Shown here: positions 40,209-48,358 of the stretch, piece by piece
Position numbering within the stretch: position 1 is the stretch's first letter
Layout: every line of letters starts with the position of its first letter
Assembly (NCBI GenBank): GCA_021156105.1
Contig: JAJNBD010000003.1
Span: forward strand, 62,001 to 126,000
From: Gammaproteobacteria bacterium
Lineage (GTDB): Bacteria; Pseudomonadota; Gammaproteobacteria; CAISUE01
Length of the DNA stretch: 64,000 nucleotides
Reading direction: 5' to 3'
The notes under the pieces: generated by a model
The model's input: only the letters and a program-made list of their open reading frames with translations
The model's database searches: none
What the model was told of the DNA's origin: nothing
Program-made: the position numbers and the translations under genes

Positions 40209-42457
40209 TGGCAGAGCACGTTCATGATCTTAACAAGAGAATCCAGCGGAATTTTATTCTATATTTTTTGCTTATTATTATTTTATTCGGCATTACGCTC
40301 ATTTTGATCAATAGACAAATTCTTAGTACGCAGGAAAGAGACTCTGAAAAACAAATAACTGTCTCAGCTGATGCGTTTAAAGCTATATTTGCAGAAAAAT
40401 TTGGCGTTGTCGCAAGCTCAGACATATTTTTAGAATACCTTCATGCGGGTAACCAAACAAGAACTCATATTTTTCCTGATTTTTTACTTCAAGTTTCAGC
40501 TTTAAAGTCGCCAGTTATTGCCGGGATGGTTATTCAAGATAGAAATGGCCGAGTTATTTTTACTGATGGAAAAAAAACAGATACTTTTCTTAATTTAAAT
40601 ATTTGTTACCTAAATGCGCGCCTAGATAACAAGTTTGGAGAGTGCCAATACCAATGGCTTTTATATATTGATTCTCAAAAATATTTAAATGAATTTTCTC
40701 AATTCACTCCTGAAATAATACCATGTCAAAAATGCCAGCCAATAGATTTGCTTAAAGGTAAAAGCTTCGGCCCCTTTGAGGTGGCGGAATCAACGCCTCT
40801 GCTGGTAAAGCTCATGGTAGAAAACAGAACTACAAATGACATATTAAAATATTTTTTGCTTGTTTCTGTCATATTAATCATCTGCTATTTTTTACTGAAG
40901 CAACACATACGGCGAATTTTTTTAAATTTTATTGAGGTCCCTTTAAAACAAATTACTTCAGCTATTAAGCAAGATGATTTTAATCAACCGGTATATCCTC
41001 TTATTGAGTTGCAATATCTTTCAGAGCAATTACTTTCATGGAAAAAAAGGCATCAAGAAGCGGAAATACTGAAACGAGAAGCCGCGCTTGGACAAATAGC
41101 CACGCAAGTAGCACATGATATTCGCTCACCCTTATTAGTGTTAAAACGCATACTAAATGACCTACCTTCACTCCCTGAAAAAAAACGTATTGATACACGC
41201 AATGCTATGCAGCGTGTTACAGATATCGCCAATAACCTGCTTTCACAATATAAACAAGATAAAAACTACAATGATCTGGAGTTAAATCTTTCTTCAGAGC
41301 CCGTTGCAATAATGCTTGAAAGCATTGTCTCAGAAAAGAGAATTCAGGTTGCCGATCTTGGCGTTGAGATTACGTTAGAAGTTTTACCTAATGCCTATGA
41401 TGCCTTTGTACAGGTAGATATCGCTGGATTTAAGCGGGCGCTCTCTAATCTTATGAATAATGCTATTGAGGCAGTAAAAGATAAAGAGGGACGGGTTACA
41501 CTCGCACTCAGGAAAAGCGATAGTAGTATTGTTATCGACATAAAAGATAACGGCTGTGGCATTCCTAAAGATAAATTACTTTCTGTTTTAGAAGAGGGCG
41601 TAAGTTTTGGCAAAAAAGAAGGCTCTGGCTTAGGCTTGCCATATGCAGTAAGTAAAATTTCTGAATGGCATGGTGATTATTCTTTAACTTCAGAGCCGGG
41701 AGAAGGAACCCAATTTGAAATTATTTTACCTGAATGTAAATCCGGTGAATGGTTTAGAAGTGAAATTGTTATTGAAAAAAACGGTACTATTGTTATTTTA
41801 GATGACGATGATTATATTCATCAAATTTGGGATGAACGTTTTCCCATAGATTTTTTACAAAAACACCAGTTAGAAATATTTCATTTTAATAACCCACACA
41901 GCTTTGTTAAATTTTGCCAAGGGAAAACATTTAATAAAACAATTTTTTTGCTTGATTATGAGTTGGGTAAGTATCAGGAAACAGGGCTTACTTTAGCAAA
42001 GATGCTTAATATTGGTCAGTATGCAACGTTAGTAACCAGCCGTTATGAAGACGAAGACGTCAGGGAAAATTGTAAGAAGCTAGGCATGAAAATTATCCCC
42101 AAATCTTTTGCTGAGCTTACCCCGATTCGTGTTTTTGAGCCTACAGAAATTATTTTTATTGACGATGAAGAAATTATTGGAGAATTTTGGAAAGACAGTG
42201 CGGAATCAGCGGGGAAAACTATTAGCGTATTTCAGGACCCGCGCGATTTTATGCGCATCGTTCATTTGTACCCTAAAGATGCCCTTATTTATATAGATTC
42301 ATCTTTAGGAAATGGCTTAAAAGGCGAAGATTTTGCGAAGCAGCTCTATGAAATGGGGTATCAAAATATTTTTTTGGCAACAGGATTTTCTAAAGATCAT
42401 TTTAAAGATGTTACTTGGATAAAAGATGTTATTGGCAAGGAGCCACCATGGAGATGA
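40208..42457 (+). CDS. Hybrid histidine kinase with two C-terminal receiver domains
   Basis: This 749-residue protein has membrane segments at about 15-34 and 213-232 flanking a periplasmic sensor domain with several cysteines (NICYLNA, GECQYQW, IIPCQKCQP). The DHp helix carries His303 in VAHDIRSPLLVLKR. The ATPase part has NLMNNAIEAV, DNGCGIP and GSGLGLPYAV. Two receiver domains follow: one with VILDDDD and FLLDYELG, a second with IIFIDDEE and LIYIDSSLG. Phosphorelay is expected to run to the response regulator at 42774. It begins at the stop of the binding-protein gene, pointing to a functional pair. Confidence 0.88.
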   Translation: MAEHVHDLNKRIQRNFILYFLLIIILFGITLILINRQILSTQERDSEKQITVSADAFKAIFAEKFGVVASSDIFLEYLHAGNQTRTHIFPDFLLQVSALKSPVIAGMVIQDRNGRVIFTDGKKTDTFLNLNICYLNARLDNKFGECQYQWLLYIDSQKYLNEFSQFTPEIIPCQKCQPIDLLKGKSFGPFEVAESTPLLVKLMVENRTTNDILKYFLLVSVILIICYFLLKQHIRRIFLNFIEVPLKQITSAIKQDDFNQPVYPLIELQYLSEQLLSWKKRHQEAEILKREAALGQIATQVAHDIRSPLLVLKRILNDLPSLPEKKRIDTRNAMQRVTDIANNLLSQYKQDKNYNDLELNLSSEPVAIMLESIVSEKRIQVADLGVEITLEVLPNAYDAFVQVDIAGFKRALSNLMNNAIEAVKDKEGRVTLALRKSDSSIVIDIKDNGCGIPKDKLLSVLEEGVSFGKKEGSGLGLPYAVSKISEWHGDYSLTSEPGEGTQFEIILPECKSGEWFRSEIVIEKNGTIVILDDDDYIHQIWDERFPIDFLQKHQLEIFHFNNPHSFVKFCQGKTFNKTIFLLDYELGKYQETGLTLAKMLNIGQYATLVTSRYEDEDVRENCKKLGMKIIPKSFAELTPIRVFEPTEIIFIDDEEIIGEFWKDSAESAGKTISVFQDPRDFMRIVHLYPKDALIYIDSSLGNGLKGEDFAKQLYEMGYQNIFLATGFSKDHFKDVTWIKDVIGKEPPWR

Positions 42458-42513
42458 TTTTGTATTGGTGCATGGCTAGAAGCTGATTTAAATATAAATA
42501 CAAGGAATATTTT

Positions 42514-42732
42514 ATGGGTACAGAAGTGAATTTTGACCTTCTTTTGTCACATCTTTCGCATGATTTAAAAAATGATTTTATTTCCATTCGAGCTGCGGCA
42601 GGAAGTATCAAAAAAAATATTGGGGAACAAGAAGTTATAGAGAAAAAAGTAGTTATGATTAACCAACTTTTGGATCAAGCTATTGCAAGGCTAGATGCCG
42701 CCCGCGTTTCAGTTAAAGCAAACGAGAGCTAA
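42514..42732 (+). CDS. Stand-alone DHp (histidine phosphotransfer-like) protein
   Basis: This 72-residue protein is essentially one histidine-kinase dimerisation hairpin: FDLLLSHLSHDLKNDFISIRAAAGSIKK with His16 in the H-box, then a second helix (EKKVVMINQLLDQAIARLDAARVSV). No catalytic ATPase domain follows before the stop. AAGGAAT precedes the start. It could be a dedicated phosphotransfer protein between the hybrid kinase and the response regulator, a dominant inhibitor of kinase dimers, or the relic of a shortened kinase. Its position between both partner genes supports a relay role. Confidence 0.65.
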   Translation: MGTEVNFDLLLSHLSHDLKNDFISIRAAAGSIKKNIGEQEVIEKKVVMINQLLDQAIARLDAARVSVKANES

Positions 42733-42773
42733 TCTAGTATAAAATAAGCATCATAAACCAGCGAGATGAAATT

Positions 42774-43700
42774 ATGCCTGCTATTAAAACACTTTGTTTT
42801 TATCATCCAACTACCGTTGTTATTGTTGATGACAATAAAACTTTTTTAGAGAATCTTCCTGATAATTTAAGTAATGCGACAAGTTACAAGTTATTTGATT
42901 CTCCTGTAGAGGCATTAGCTTTTCTTGAAGCTCAAAGACCAAACCTTCCAACTCCTGATGATTTTTTAGGCATGACTGATGACCCTGTGACTGGGGTTTC
43001 TTTGAATGTTAACATCCCAAAGATTCATGCGCTGTTACAAAAAAATGATCGCTTTAAAACTCCAGCTGTGGTTATTGTTGACCACGACATGCCAGGCATG
43101 TCAGGTTTAGAGTTTTGTCGTAATTTAAAAGATTTTCCTATCAGAAAAATCATGCTGACAGGAGAGGTCGATCACAGATTGGCTGTTCAAGCCTTTAACG
43201 ACGGTATTATTCATCGATTTATTGTAAAAGATGACCCAAAGGTATTTGAAGTTATTGACCAAGCAATACATGAATTGCAACAAGAGCACTTCCTATCTCT
43301 CTCTGGGCAGATAGCCAAGAATATTACTACTACAACTTTTTCATTTATTGGTGATGAAAATTTTCAACAGTTTTTTGAGAAGTTTATCAAAGAAAATAAT
43401 ATTGTCGAATTTTATTTAATTGATCCTATCGGAAGTTTTTTGTTGGTTAATAACAAAGGTGAACTTATACGCCTTGTTGTCCAATCAGATCAAGAAATAG
43501 AAAACTATCGACAAACAGCGGAAGATCATAAGGCAGCAAAAGATATTATTGAGGCGATTGCTAGTAAAGAAAAACTCCTTTGTCTTTTTGCTGAAGAAGA
43601 CTTTAACCAATCTGTAAATAGTTGGAGTGCATATTTGTATCCGGCTCATAAAATAGAAGAAATCGATGGCGGGTATTATGCGATGGTTCATATGGGCTAA
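42774..43700 (+). CDS. Response regulator with unusual receiver and C-terminal domain
   Basis: This is a 308-residue protein. The receiver has VVIVDDNKTF at the start, phospho-acceptor Asp103 in VIVDHDMPGMSGLEF, MLTGE and the Lys in RFIVKDD. The distance from the first Asp pair to the acceptor is longer than normal owing to an insertion of about 35 residues (RPNLPTPDDFLGMTDDPVTG). The C-terminal 120 residues form no DNA-binding HTH that I can see; PAS-like strands (FYLIDPIGSFLLVNNKGEL) are possible. Output may be protein-protein or ligand-based. It belongs with the kinase and DHp genes. Confidence 0.82.
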   Translation: MPAIKTLCFYHPTTVVIVDDNKTFLENLPDNLSNATSYKLFDSPVEALAFLEAQRPNLPTPDDFLGMTDDPVTGVSLNVNIPKIHALLQKNDRFKTPAVVIVDHDMPGMSGLEFCRNLKDFPIRKIMLTGEVDHRLAVQAFNDGIIHRFIVKDDPKVFEVIDQAIHELQQEHFLSLSGQIAKNITTTTFSFIGDENFQQFFEKFIKENNIVEFYLIDPIGSFLLVNNKGELIRLVVQSDQEIENYRQTAEDHKAAKDIIEAIASKEKLLCLFAEEDFNQSVNSWSAYLYPAHKIEEIDGGYYAMVHMG

Positions 43701-44037
43701 AAAGCTCATTTTTATGGATTAGCAGCAAAAGGGCTATTCTGATGACTTTTCCCAAATCTCAAAAGAGACGACTAAGCAGTGGTTTAAAAGATATAAGAGA
43801 ATCTATAAGAAAGCTTATTGCCCAGCAAAATCTTGATGGAAGCATAAAAAAGACTATTTAATGTGGGGGCACTATATTTTTGTTACAATGCATTTAACAG
43901 TTTATAAATTAAAGAGATAACACAGTAAGTGATCTTAGAAGCCATTGACAAGTTATCTGCGCCATTTAATTGCGAGATTGCTGAATTGCTAAATCGCATT
44001 AACTTTTATATATGGGTCAATTAGAAAGTAAGGCGAT
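43701..44037 (+). other. Intergenic region with possible micro-ORFs and the hsd promoter
   Basis: An open frame of 39 codons at 43742-43861 (MTFPKSQKRRLSSGLKDI...) has AGGG eight bases upstream. A 31-codon frame from GTG 43929 to 44024 precedes hsdR. Neither can be assigned. A good promoter, TTGTTA (43880-43885), 17 bases, TATAAA (43903-43908), points toward the restriction operon. No strong terminator is seen after the response regulator. Confidence 0.4.
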
Positions 44038-46857
44038 ATGACCAATCAAAACCCAGAACAGAAAGCCCGCGATGAAATAGATAGTCTGCTTGAAAAAGCG
44101 GGCTGGGTTATACAGGATAAGAGAAAAATCAATTTTTCTGCTTCACTGGGTGTGGCTGTACGTGAGTATCAAACCGATGTTGGCCCCGCTGATTATGTTC
44201 TCTTTATCGATAAGCAGGCGGTAGGTGTTGTTGAAGCCAAGCCAGAATCTTGGGGCGAAAAGATTACAATTGTTGAAGAGCAATCCACAGGTTACGCACA
44301 CGCAAAACTAAAATGGGTGAACAATAGCAAGCCATTGCGATTCATATATGAAAGTACGGGCATCATCACCCGCTTCACTGATAGCTTAGACCCCAATCCA
44401 CGTTCACGCGAAGTGTTCAATTTTCACCAGCCTGAAACTCTAGCCAAATGGATGCACGAAAGTAAAAGCTTGCGTGGCCGCCTACAAGATCTGCTCCCTT
44501 TGAAAACCGATGGTCTGCGCGATTGTCAAATAGCAGCTATTAAAAATTTAGAAACCTCTTTCAAACAAGATAAACCACGTGCACTAATACAAATGGCCAC
44601 AGGCGCTGGTAAAACCTTTACTGCCATCACTGCTAGCTATCGTCTGTTAAAAGAACCGGTGAGCGTTAATCGCATCTTGTTTTTGGTGGACACAAAGAAT
44701 TTGGGCGAGCAGGCAGAGCAAGAATTTATGAGTTTTTTGCCCAATGACGATAACCGTAAATTCAGCGAGCTTTACACCGTACAACGGCTGAAAAACCAAC
44801 ATATCGCTAAAGATGCTCAAGTGTATATTAGTACTATTCAGCGTATGTATTCGATTCTAAAAGATGAGCCACTTGATGAAAGTTTGGAAGAGCAAAACCC
44901 AGCAGAACAATATACCCGCCCGAAAGAGCCTTTACCAGTAGTGTATAACAAAAAAATTCCACCCGAATTTTTTGACGTTATTATTATCGATGAATGCCAT
45001 CGATCTATCTACAATTTATGGCGACAGGTGCTCGAATACTTTGATGCCTATCTTGTGGGCTTAACGGCAACACCCGATAATCGGACCTATGGTTTTTTTC
45101 GTAAAAATGTAGTGAGTGAATATGACCACGAAAAAGCTGTGGCTGGTGGCGTCAACGTTGGCAATGAAATTTTTGTGATTGAAACTGAAAAAACGACGCA
45201 GGGCGGAAAAATTACTGCCAAACAGCAAGTCGAAAAGCGCGAGCGGACGACTCGGCGTAAACGCTGGGAAACGCAAGATGAAGATGAGGTGTACACCAGT
45301 AAACAATTGGATCGGAACATTGTCAACCCCGACCAAATCCGTACAGTTATTCGTGCCTTTAAAGATTCTTTACCTATTATTTTTCCGAGCCGCAGGGAAG
45401 TTCCCAAAACCTTAATATTCGCCAAAACGGATAGCCATGCCGATGACATCATTCAAATTGTGCGCGAAGAATTTGGTGAAGGTAATCAATTCTGCAAAAA
45501 AGTGACTTACCGTGCAGCTAATGACAAAACGGATCTCGATGGCAACATCCTAGAAAAAGGCGAAGACCCAAAATCCATATTGGCTCAATTTCGAAATGAC
45601 TACTATCCACGTATCGCTGTTACTGTTGATATGATTGCTACAGGTACCGACGTGAAGCCCTTGGAATGCTTGTTATTTATGCGTGATGTAAAAAGCAAAA
45701 ACTACTTTGAGCAAATGAAAGGCCGCGGAACACGAACATTGGATAAAGATAGTCTGCAAAAAGTTACGCCCTCAGCACAAAGTGCTAAAACACACTACGT
45801 GATTGTTGATGCCATTGGTGTCACTAAATCACTCAAAACTGCCAGCCAGCCACTGATCACCAAGCTCAGTATGTCACTGAAAGATTTGGCAATGGGTGTG
45901 ATGATGGGAGCTAGTGACAGCGATACGGTATCATCACTTGCTGGTCGTTTAGCGCGTCTCGATAAACAATTGGACGATAAAGAGCGCGCCCGTATTGCCG
46001 AAAAAGCTGGCGGCACACCACTGTTGATGATAGTCGGTGAACTGTTTAACGCGATTGATGGCGATCGCGTAGAACAAAAAGCACTCGAAATTGTAGGTCA
46101 ACCCGTTGGCACTGATCCTGGTGACACTGCTCGTGAGCAGGCACAAAAAGAATTAGTGAGCCAAGTTGCCAATATATTTAACGGAGAATGGATTGAACTG
46201 ATTGATACCATCCGCCGTGACAAAGAGCAAACGATTGTCCATGATGATTTGGATACTGTTCTTAAAGCTGAATGGGCTGGTGAAACTAGCGAAAACGCCA
46301 AAGCATTAATTCATGAGTTTGCCGAGTATCTCCAGGAACATGCTGATGAAATCGATGCACTGAGTATTTATTTCCATACGCCGCTACGACGGGCTGAAGT
46401 CACCTATCCGCAAATCAAAGCCCTGCTGGAAAAGTTAAAACACGATCGGCCTAAACTCGCGCCACTGCGAATTTGGCAAGCGTATGAATATTTAGACAAT
46501 ACACGCCATTCCCGCGAAGGCGGAAATCCAATTTCAGAATTAACCGCATTGGTTTCGCTGATCCGCAGAGTCTGCGGCCTCGACCAGACCATCACTCCAT
46601 TTGATAAAACCGTTAGAAAAAATTTTCAAAACTGGATCATGAAATACCACGCGGGTGGTAGTGATAAGTTTAATGAACAGCAAATGGCCTGGCTGCATTT
46701 AATTCGTGATCATATTGCGAACTCATTTCACCTAGAGCGCGATGACTTACACATGACACCGTTTGATGCGCAAGGTGGTTTGGGAAAAATGTATCAATTG
46801 TTTGGTGATCGTATGGATTGGGTGATGAATGAATTGAATCGGGAGTTGGTGGCGTGA
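44038..46857 (+). CDS. hsdR: Type I restriction enzyme R subunit (HsdR, EcoEI-like)
   Basis: This is a 939-residue translocase and nuclease. The PD-(D/E)xK nuclease core is GPADYVLFIDKQAVGVVEAKPE near residue 43. The SF2 helicase Walker A is MATGAGKTFTA near residue 183 and the DEAD-type box DECH is in VIIIDECHRS. A helicase C-domain motif is MKGRGTRT, and the EcoEI-type C-terminal domain follows. Base composition is visibly richer in GC than the neighbouring genes, a sign of separate acquisition. Near residue 822 the sequence NTRHSREGGNPIS is encoded by an inserted palindromic repeat. Its stop overlaps the hsdS start. Confidence 0.95.
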   Translation: MTNQNPEQKARDEIDSLLEKAGWVIQDKRKINFSASLGVAVREYQTDVGPADYVLFIDKQAVGVVEAKPESWGEKITIVEEQSTGYAHAKLKWVNNSKPLRFIYESTGIITRFTDSLDPNPRSREVFNFHQPETLAKWMHESKSLRGRLQDLLPLKTDGLRDCQIAAIKNLETSFKQDKPRALIQMATGAGKTFTAITASYRLLKEPVSVNRILFLVDTKNLGEQAEQEFMSFLPNDDNRKFSELYTVQRLKNQHIAKDAQVYISTIQRMYSILKDEPLDESLEEQNPAEQYTRPKEPLPVVYNKKIPPEFFDVIIIDECHRSIYNLWRQVLEYFDAYLVGLTATPDNRTYGFFRKNVVSEYDHEKAVAGGVNVGNEIFVIETEKTTQGGKITAKQQVEKRERTTRRKRWETQDEDEVYTSKQLDRNIVNPDQIRTVIRAFKDSLPIIFPSRREVPKTLIFAKTDSHADDIIQIVREEFGEGNQFCKKVTYRAANDKTDLDGNILEKGEDPKSILAQFRNDYYPRIAVTVDMIATGTDVKPLECLLFMRDVKSKNYFEQMKGRGTRTLDKDSLQKVTPSAQSAKTHYVIVDAIGVTKSLKTASQPLITKLSMSLKDLAMGVMMGASDSDTVSSLAGRLARLDKQLDDKERARIAEKAGGTPLLMIVGELFNAIDGDRVEQKALEIVGQPVGTDPGDTAREQAQKELVSQVANIFNGEWIELIDTIRRDKEQTIVHDDLDTVLKAEWAGETSENAKALIHEFAEYLQEHADEIDALSIYFHTPLRRAEVTYPQIKALLEKLKHDRPKLAPLRIWQAYEYLDNTRHSREGGNPISELTALVSLIRRVCGLDQTITPFDKTVRKNFQNWIMKYHAGGSDKFNEQQMAWLHLIRDHIANSFHLERDDLHMTPFDAQGGLGKMYQLFGDRMDWVMNELNRELVA
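46504..46532 (+). repeat. REP-like palindrome inside hsdR, translated as RHSREGGNP
   Basis: The bases CGCCATTCCCGCGAAGG and following form the widespread small palindrome whose translation HSREGGNP turns up within proteins of many bacteria. The reading frame is kept, so HsdR carries a short extra loop, probably between domains. Confidence 0.7.
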
Positions 46858-48356
46858 TGGACACTAAAACAATAAAGCTACCCTCAAATTGGTTAATTAC
46901 ATCGATAGAAAGTATTTGTGAAATTTTAGATTCGCAGCGGATTCCTGTTAATAATGCTGAAAGAAGTGCGCGTATTACTGGTAAAAAGTCGTCGCAACTC
47001 TACCCATACTATGGGGCAACTGGAAAGGTGGGAGAAATTGATGATTTTATCTTTGAAGGTGAGTATGTGCTCGTTGGTGAAGACGGGGCTCCATTTTTAG
47101 AGCCTGCCAAGTCAAAAGCATATATTGCGACTGGAAAATTCTGGGTAAATAATCATGCTCATATTTTAAAATCCCACACATCTAATAAGTACTTATGCCA
47201 TTATCTAAATTTGTTTAATTACGCTGATTTTGTAACAGGAACTACACGGCTAAAGTTGAATCAAGCCGCATTAAAAACTATTCCTGTTGTATTTCCTCCC
47301 CTCAACGAACAAAAACGCATAGTCGCTAAAATCGAAGAACTCTTTTCCGAACTAGATAACGGCATTGCCGCACTCAAAACCGCCCGAGAGCAATTGAAGG
47401 TTTACCGCCAAGCGGTACTCAAACACGCCTTTGAAGGCAAGCTCACCGCCAAATGGCGTGAAGAAAATGCCGACAAACTCGAAACCCCAGAACAACTACT
47501 CGCCCGCATCCAAAAAGAACGCAATGCTCGTTACCAGCAACAATTGGAAGAATGGAAGGCAGCAATGCAAGAGTGGGAGGCGAAAGGGAGGGCCGGGAAA
47601 AAGCCGTGCAAACCCAACAAGCCAACCGAAATTCGCGAGCTTCAAAACGACATTCTACCCCCACTTCCTAAAGGATGGTGTTGGGTAGAATACGATGGTA
47701 TTTGTGAGCAAATCAGGAATGGAATCTCTGCTAAGCCTTGTGGTGAAGCCGGTGCCAAGATTTTCAGAATCAGCGCAGTTAGGCCTATGGAATTTAATCT
47801 TGAAGATATTCGTTATCTAAAAAACGAGGATGGGCAGTTTGATAAATATTTCCTAGGCAAAGGCGATCTTGTTTTTACTAGATACAATGGCACTAGAGAT
47901 TATGTTGGCGTATGTGCTGAATATCATGGAGATGGAACACACCTATATCCAGACAAATTAATTCAGACCAGGGTAGCAGTTAAGTTTATCAGTCCATCCT
48001 ATTTAGAAAAGGCAATAAATTGTGGAGGGTCACGTAGATATATTGAGTTACGCATTCGTACAACTGCTGGTCAGGCAGGGATTTCTGGGGAGGACATCAA
48101 ATCAATGCCCATACCAGTTTGTTCCGCAGAAGAACAGAAAATCATTGAAGAACATATTGCTGAACAGCTTTCTCATATTGCGTCAATGAACGCAGAAATT
48201 GGTAGTGGAATTGTTAGAGCTGAAATCCTCCGCCAATCCATCCTGAAAAAAGCATTTTCTGGCCAGCTTGTACCTCAAGACCCAAATGATGAGCCAGCCA
48301 GCGAATTACTGTCTCAAATTAGGGCGAAAAAAGACATATTAAAAGGTAAGCTTTAG
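46857..48356 (+). CDS. hsdS: Type I restriction specificity subunit HsdS
   Basis: This 499-residue protein has two target-recognition domains (about 8-160 and 275-430). The conserved central coiled coil PPLNEQKRIVAKIEELFSELDNGIAALKTAR leads to KHAFEGKLTAKW, and the distal repeat is EEQKIIEEHIAEQLSHIAS to KKAFSGQLVPQ. Each domain reads half of a split DNA target. ATG 46857 overlaps the hsdR stop (TGATG); a GTG at 46854 is an alternative. The recognition sequence cannot be predicted by reading. Confidence 0.94.
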   Translation: MDTKTIKLPSNWLITSIESICEILDSQRIPVNNAERSARITGKKSSQLYPYYGATGKVGEIDDFIFEGEYVLVGEDGAPFLEPAKSKAYIATGKFWVNNHAHILKSHTSNKYLCHYLNLFNYADFVTGTTRLKLNQAALKTIPVVFPPLNEQKRIVAKIEELFSELDNGIAALKTAREQLKVYRQAVLKHAFEGKLTAKWREENADKLETPEQLLARIQKERNARYQQQLEEWKAAMQEWEAKGRAGKKPCKPNKPTEIRELQNDILPPLPKGWCWVEYDGICEQIRNGISAKPCGEAGAKIFRISAVRPMEFNLEDIRYLKNEDGQFDKYFLGKGDLVFTRYNGTRDYVGVCAEYHGDGTHLYPDKLIQTRVAVKFISPSYLEKAINCGGSRRYIELRIRTTAGQAGISGEDIKSMPIPVCSAEEQKIIEEHIAEQLSHIASMNAEIGSGIVRAEILRQSILKKAFSGQLVPQDPNDEPASELLSQIRAKKDILKGKL

Positions 48357-48358
48357 GT

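Noticed and set aside
45061..46864. Minus-strand frames over hsdR
   Set aside because: They are antisense shadows caused by the codon usage of hsdR and have no independent features.
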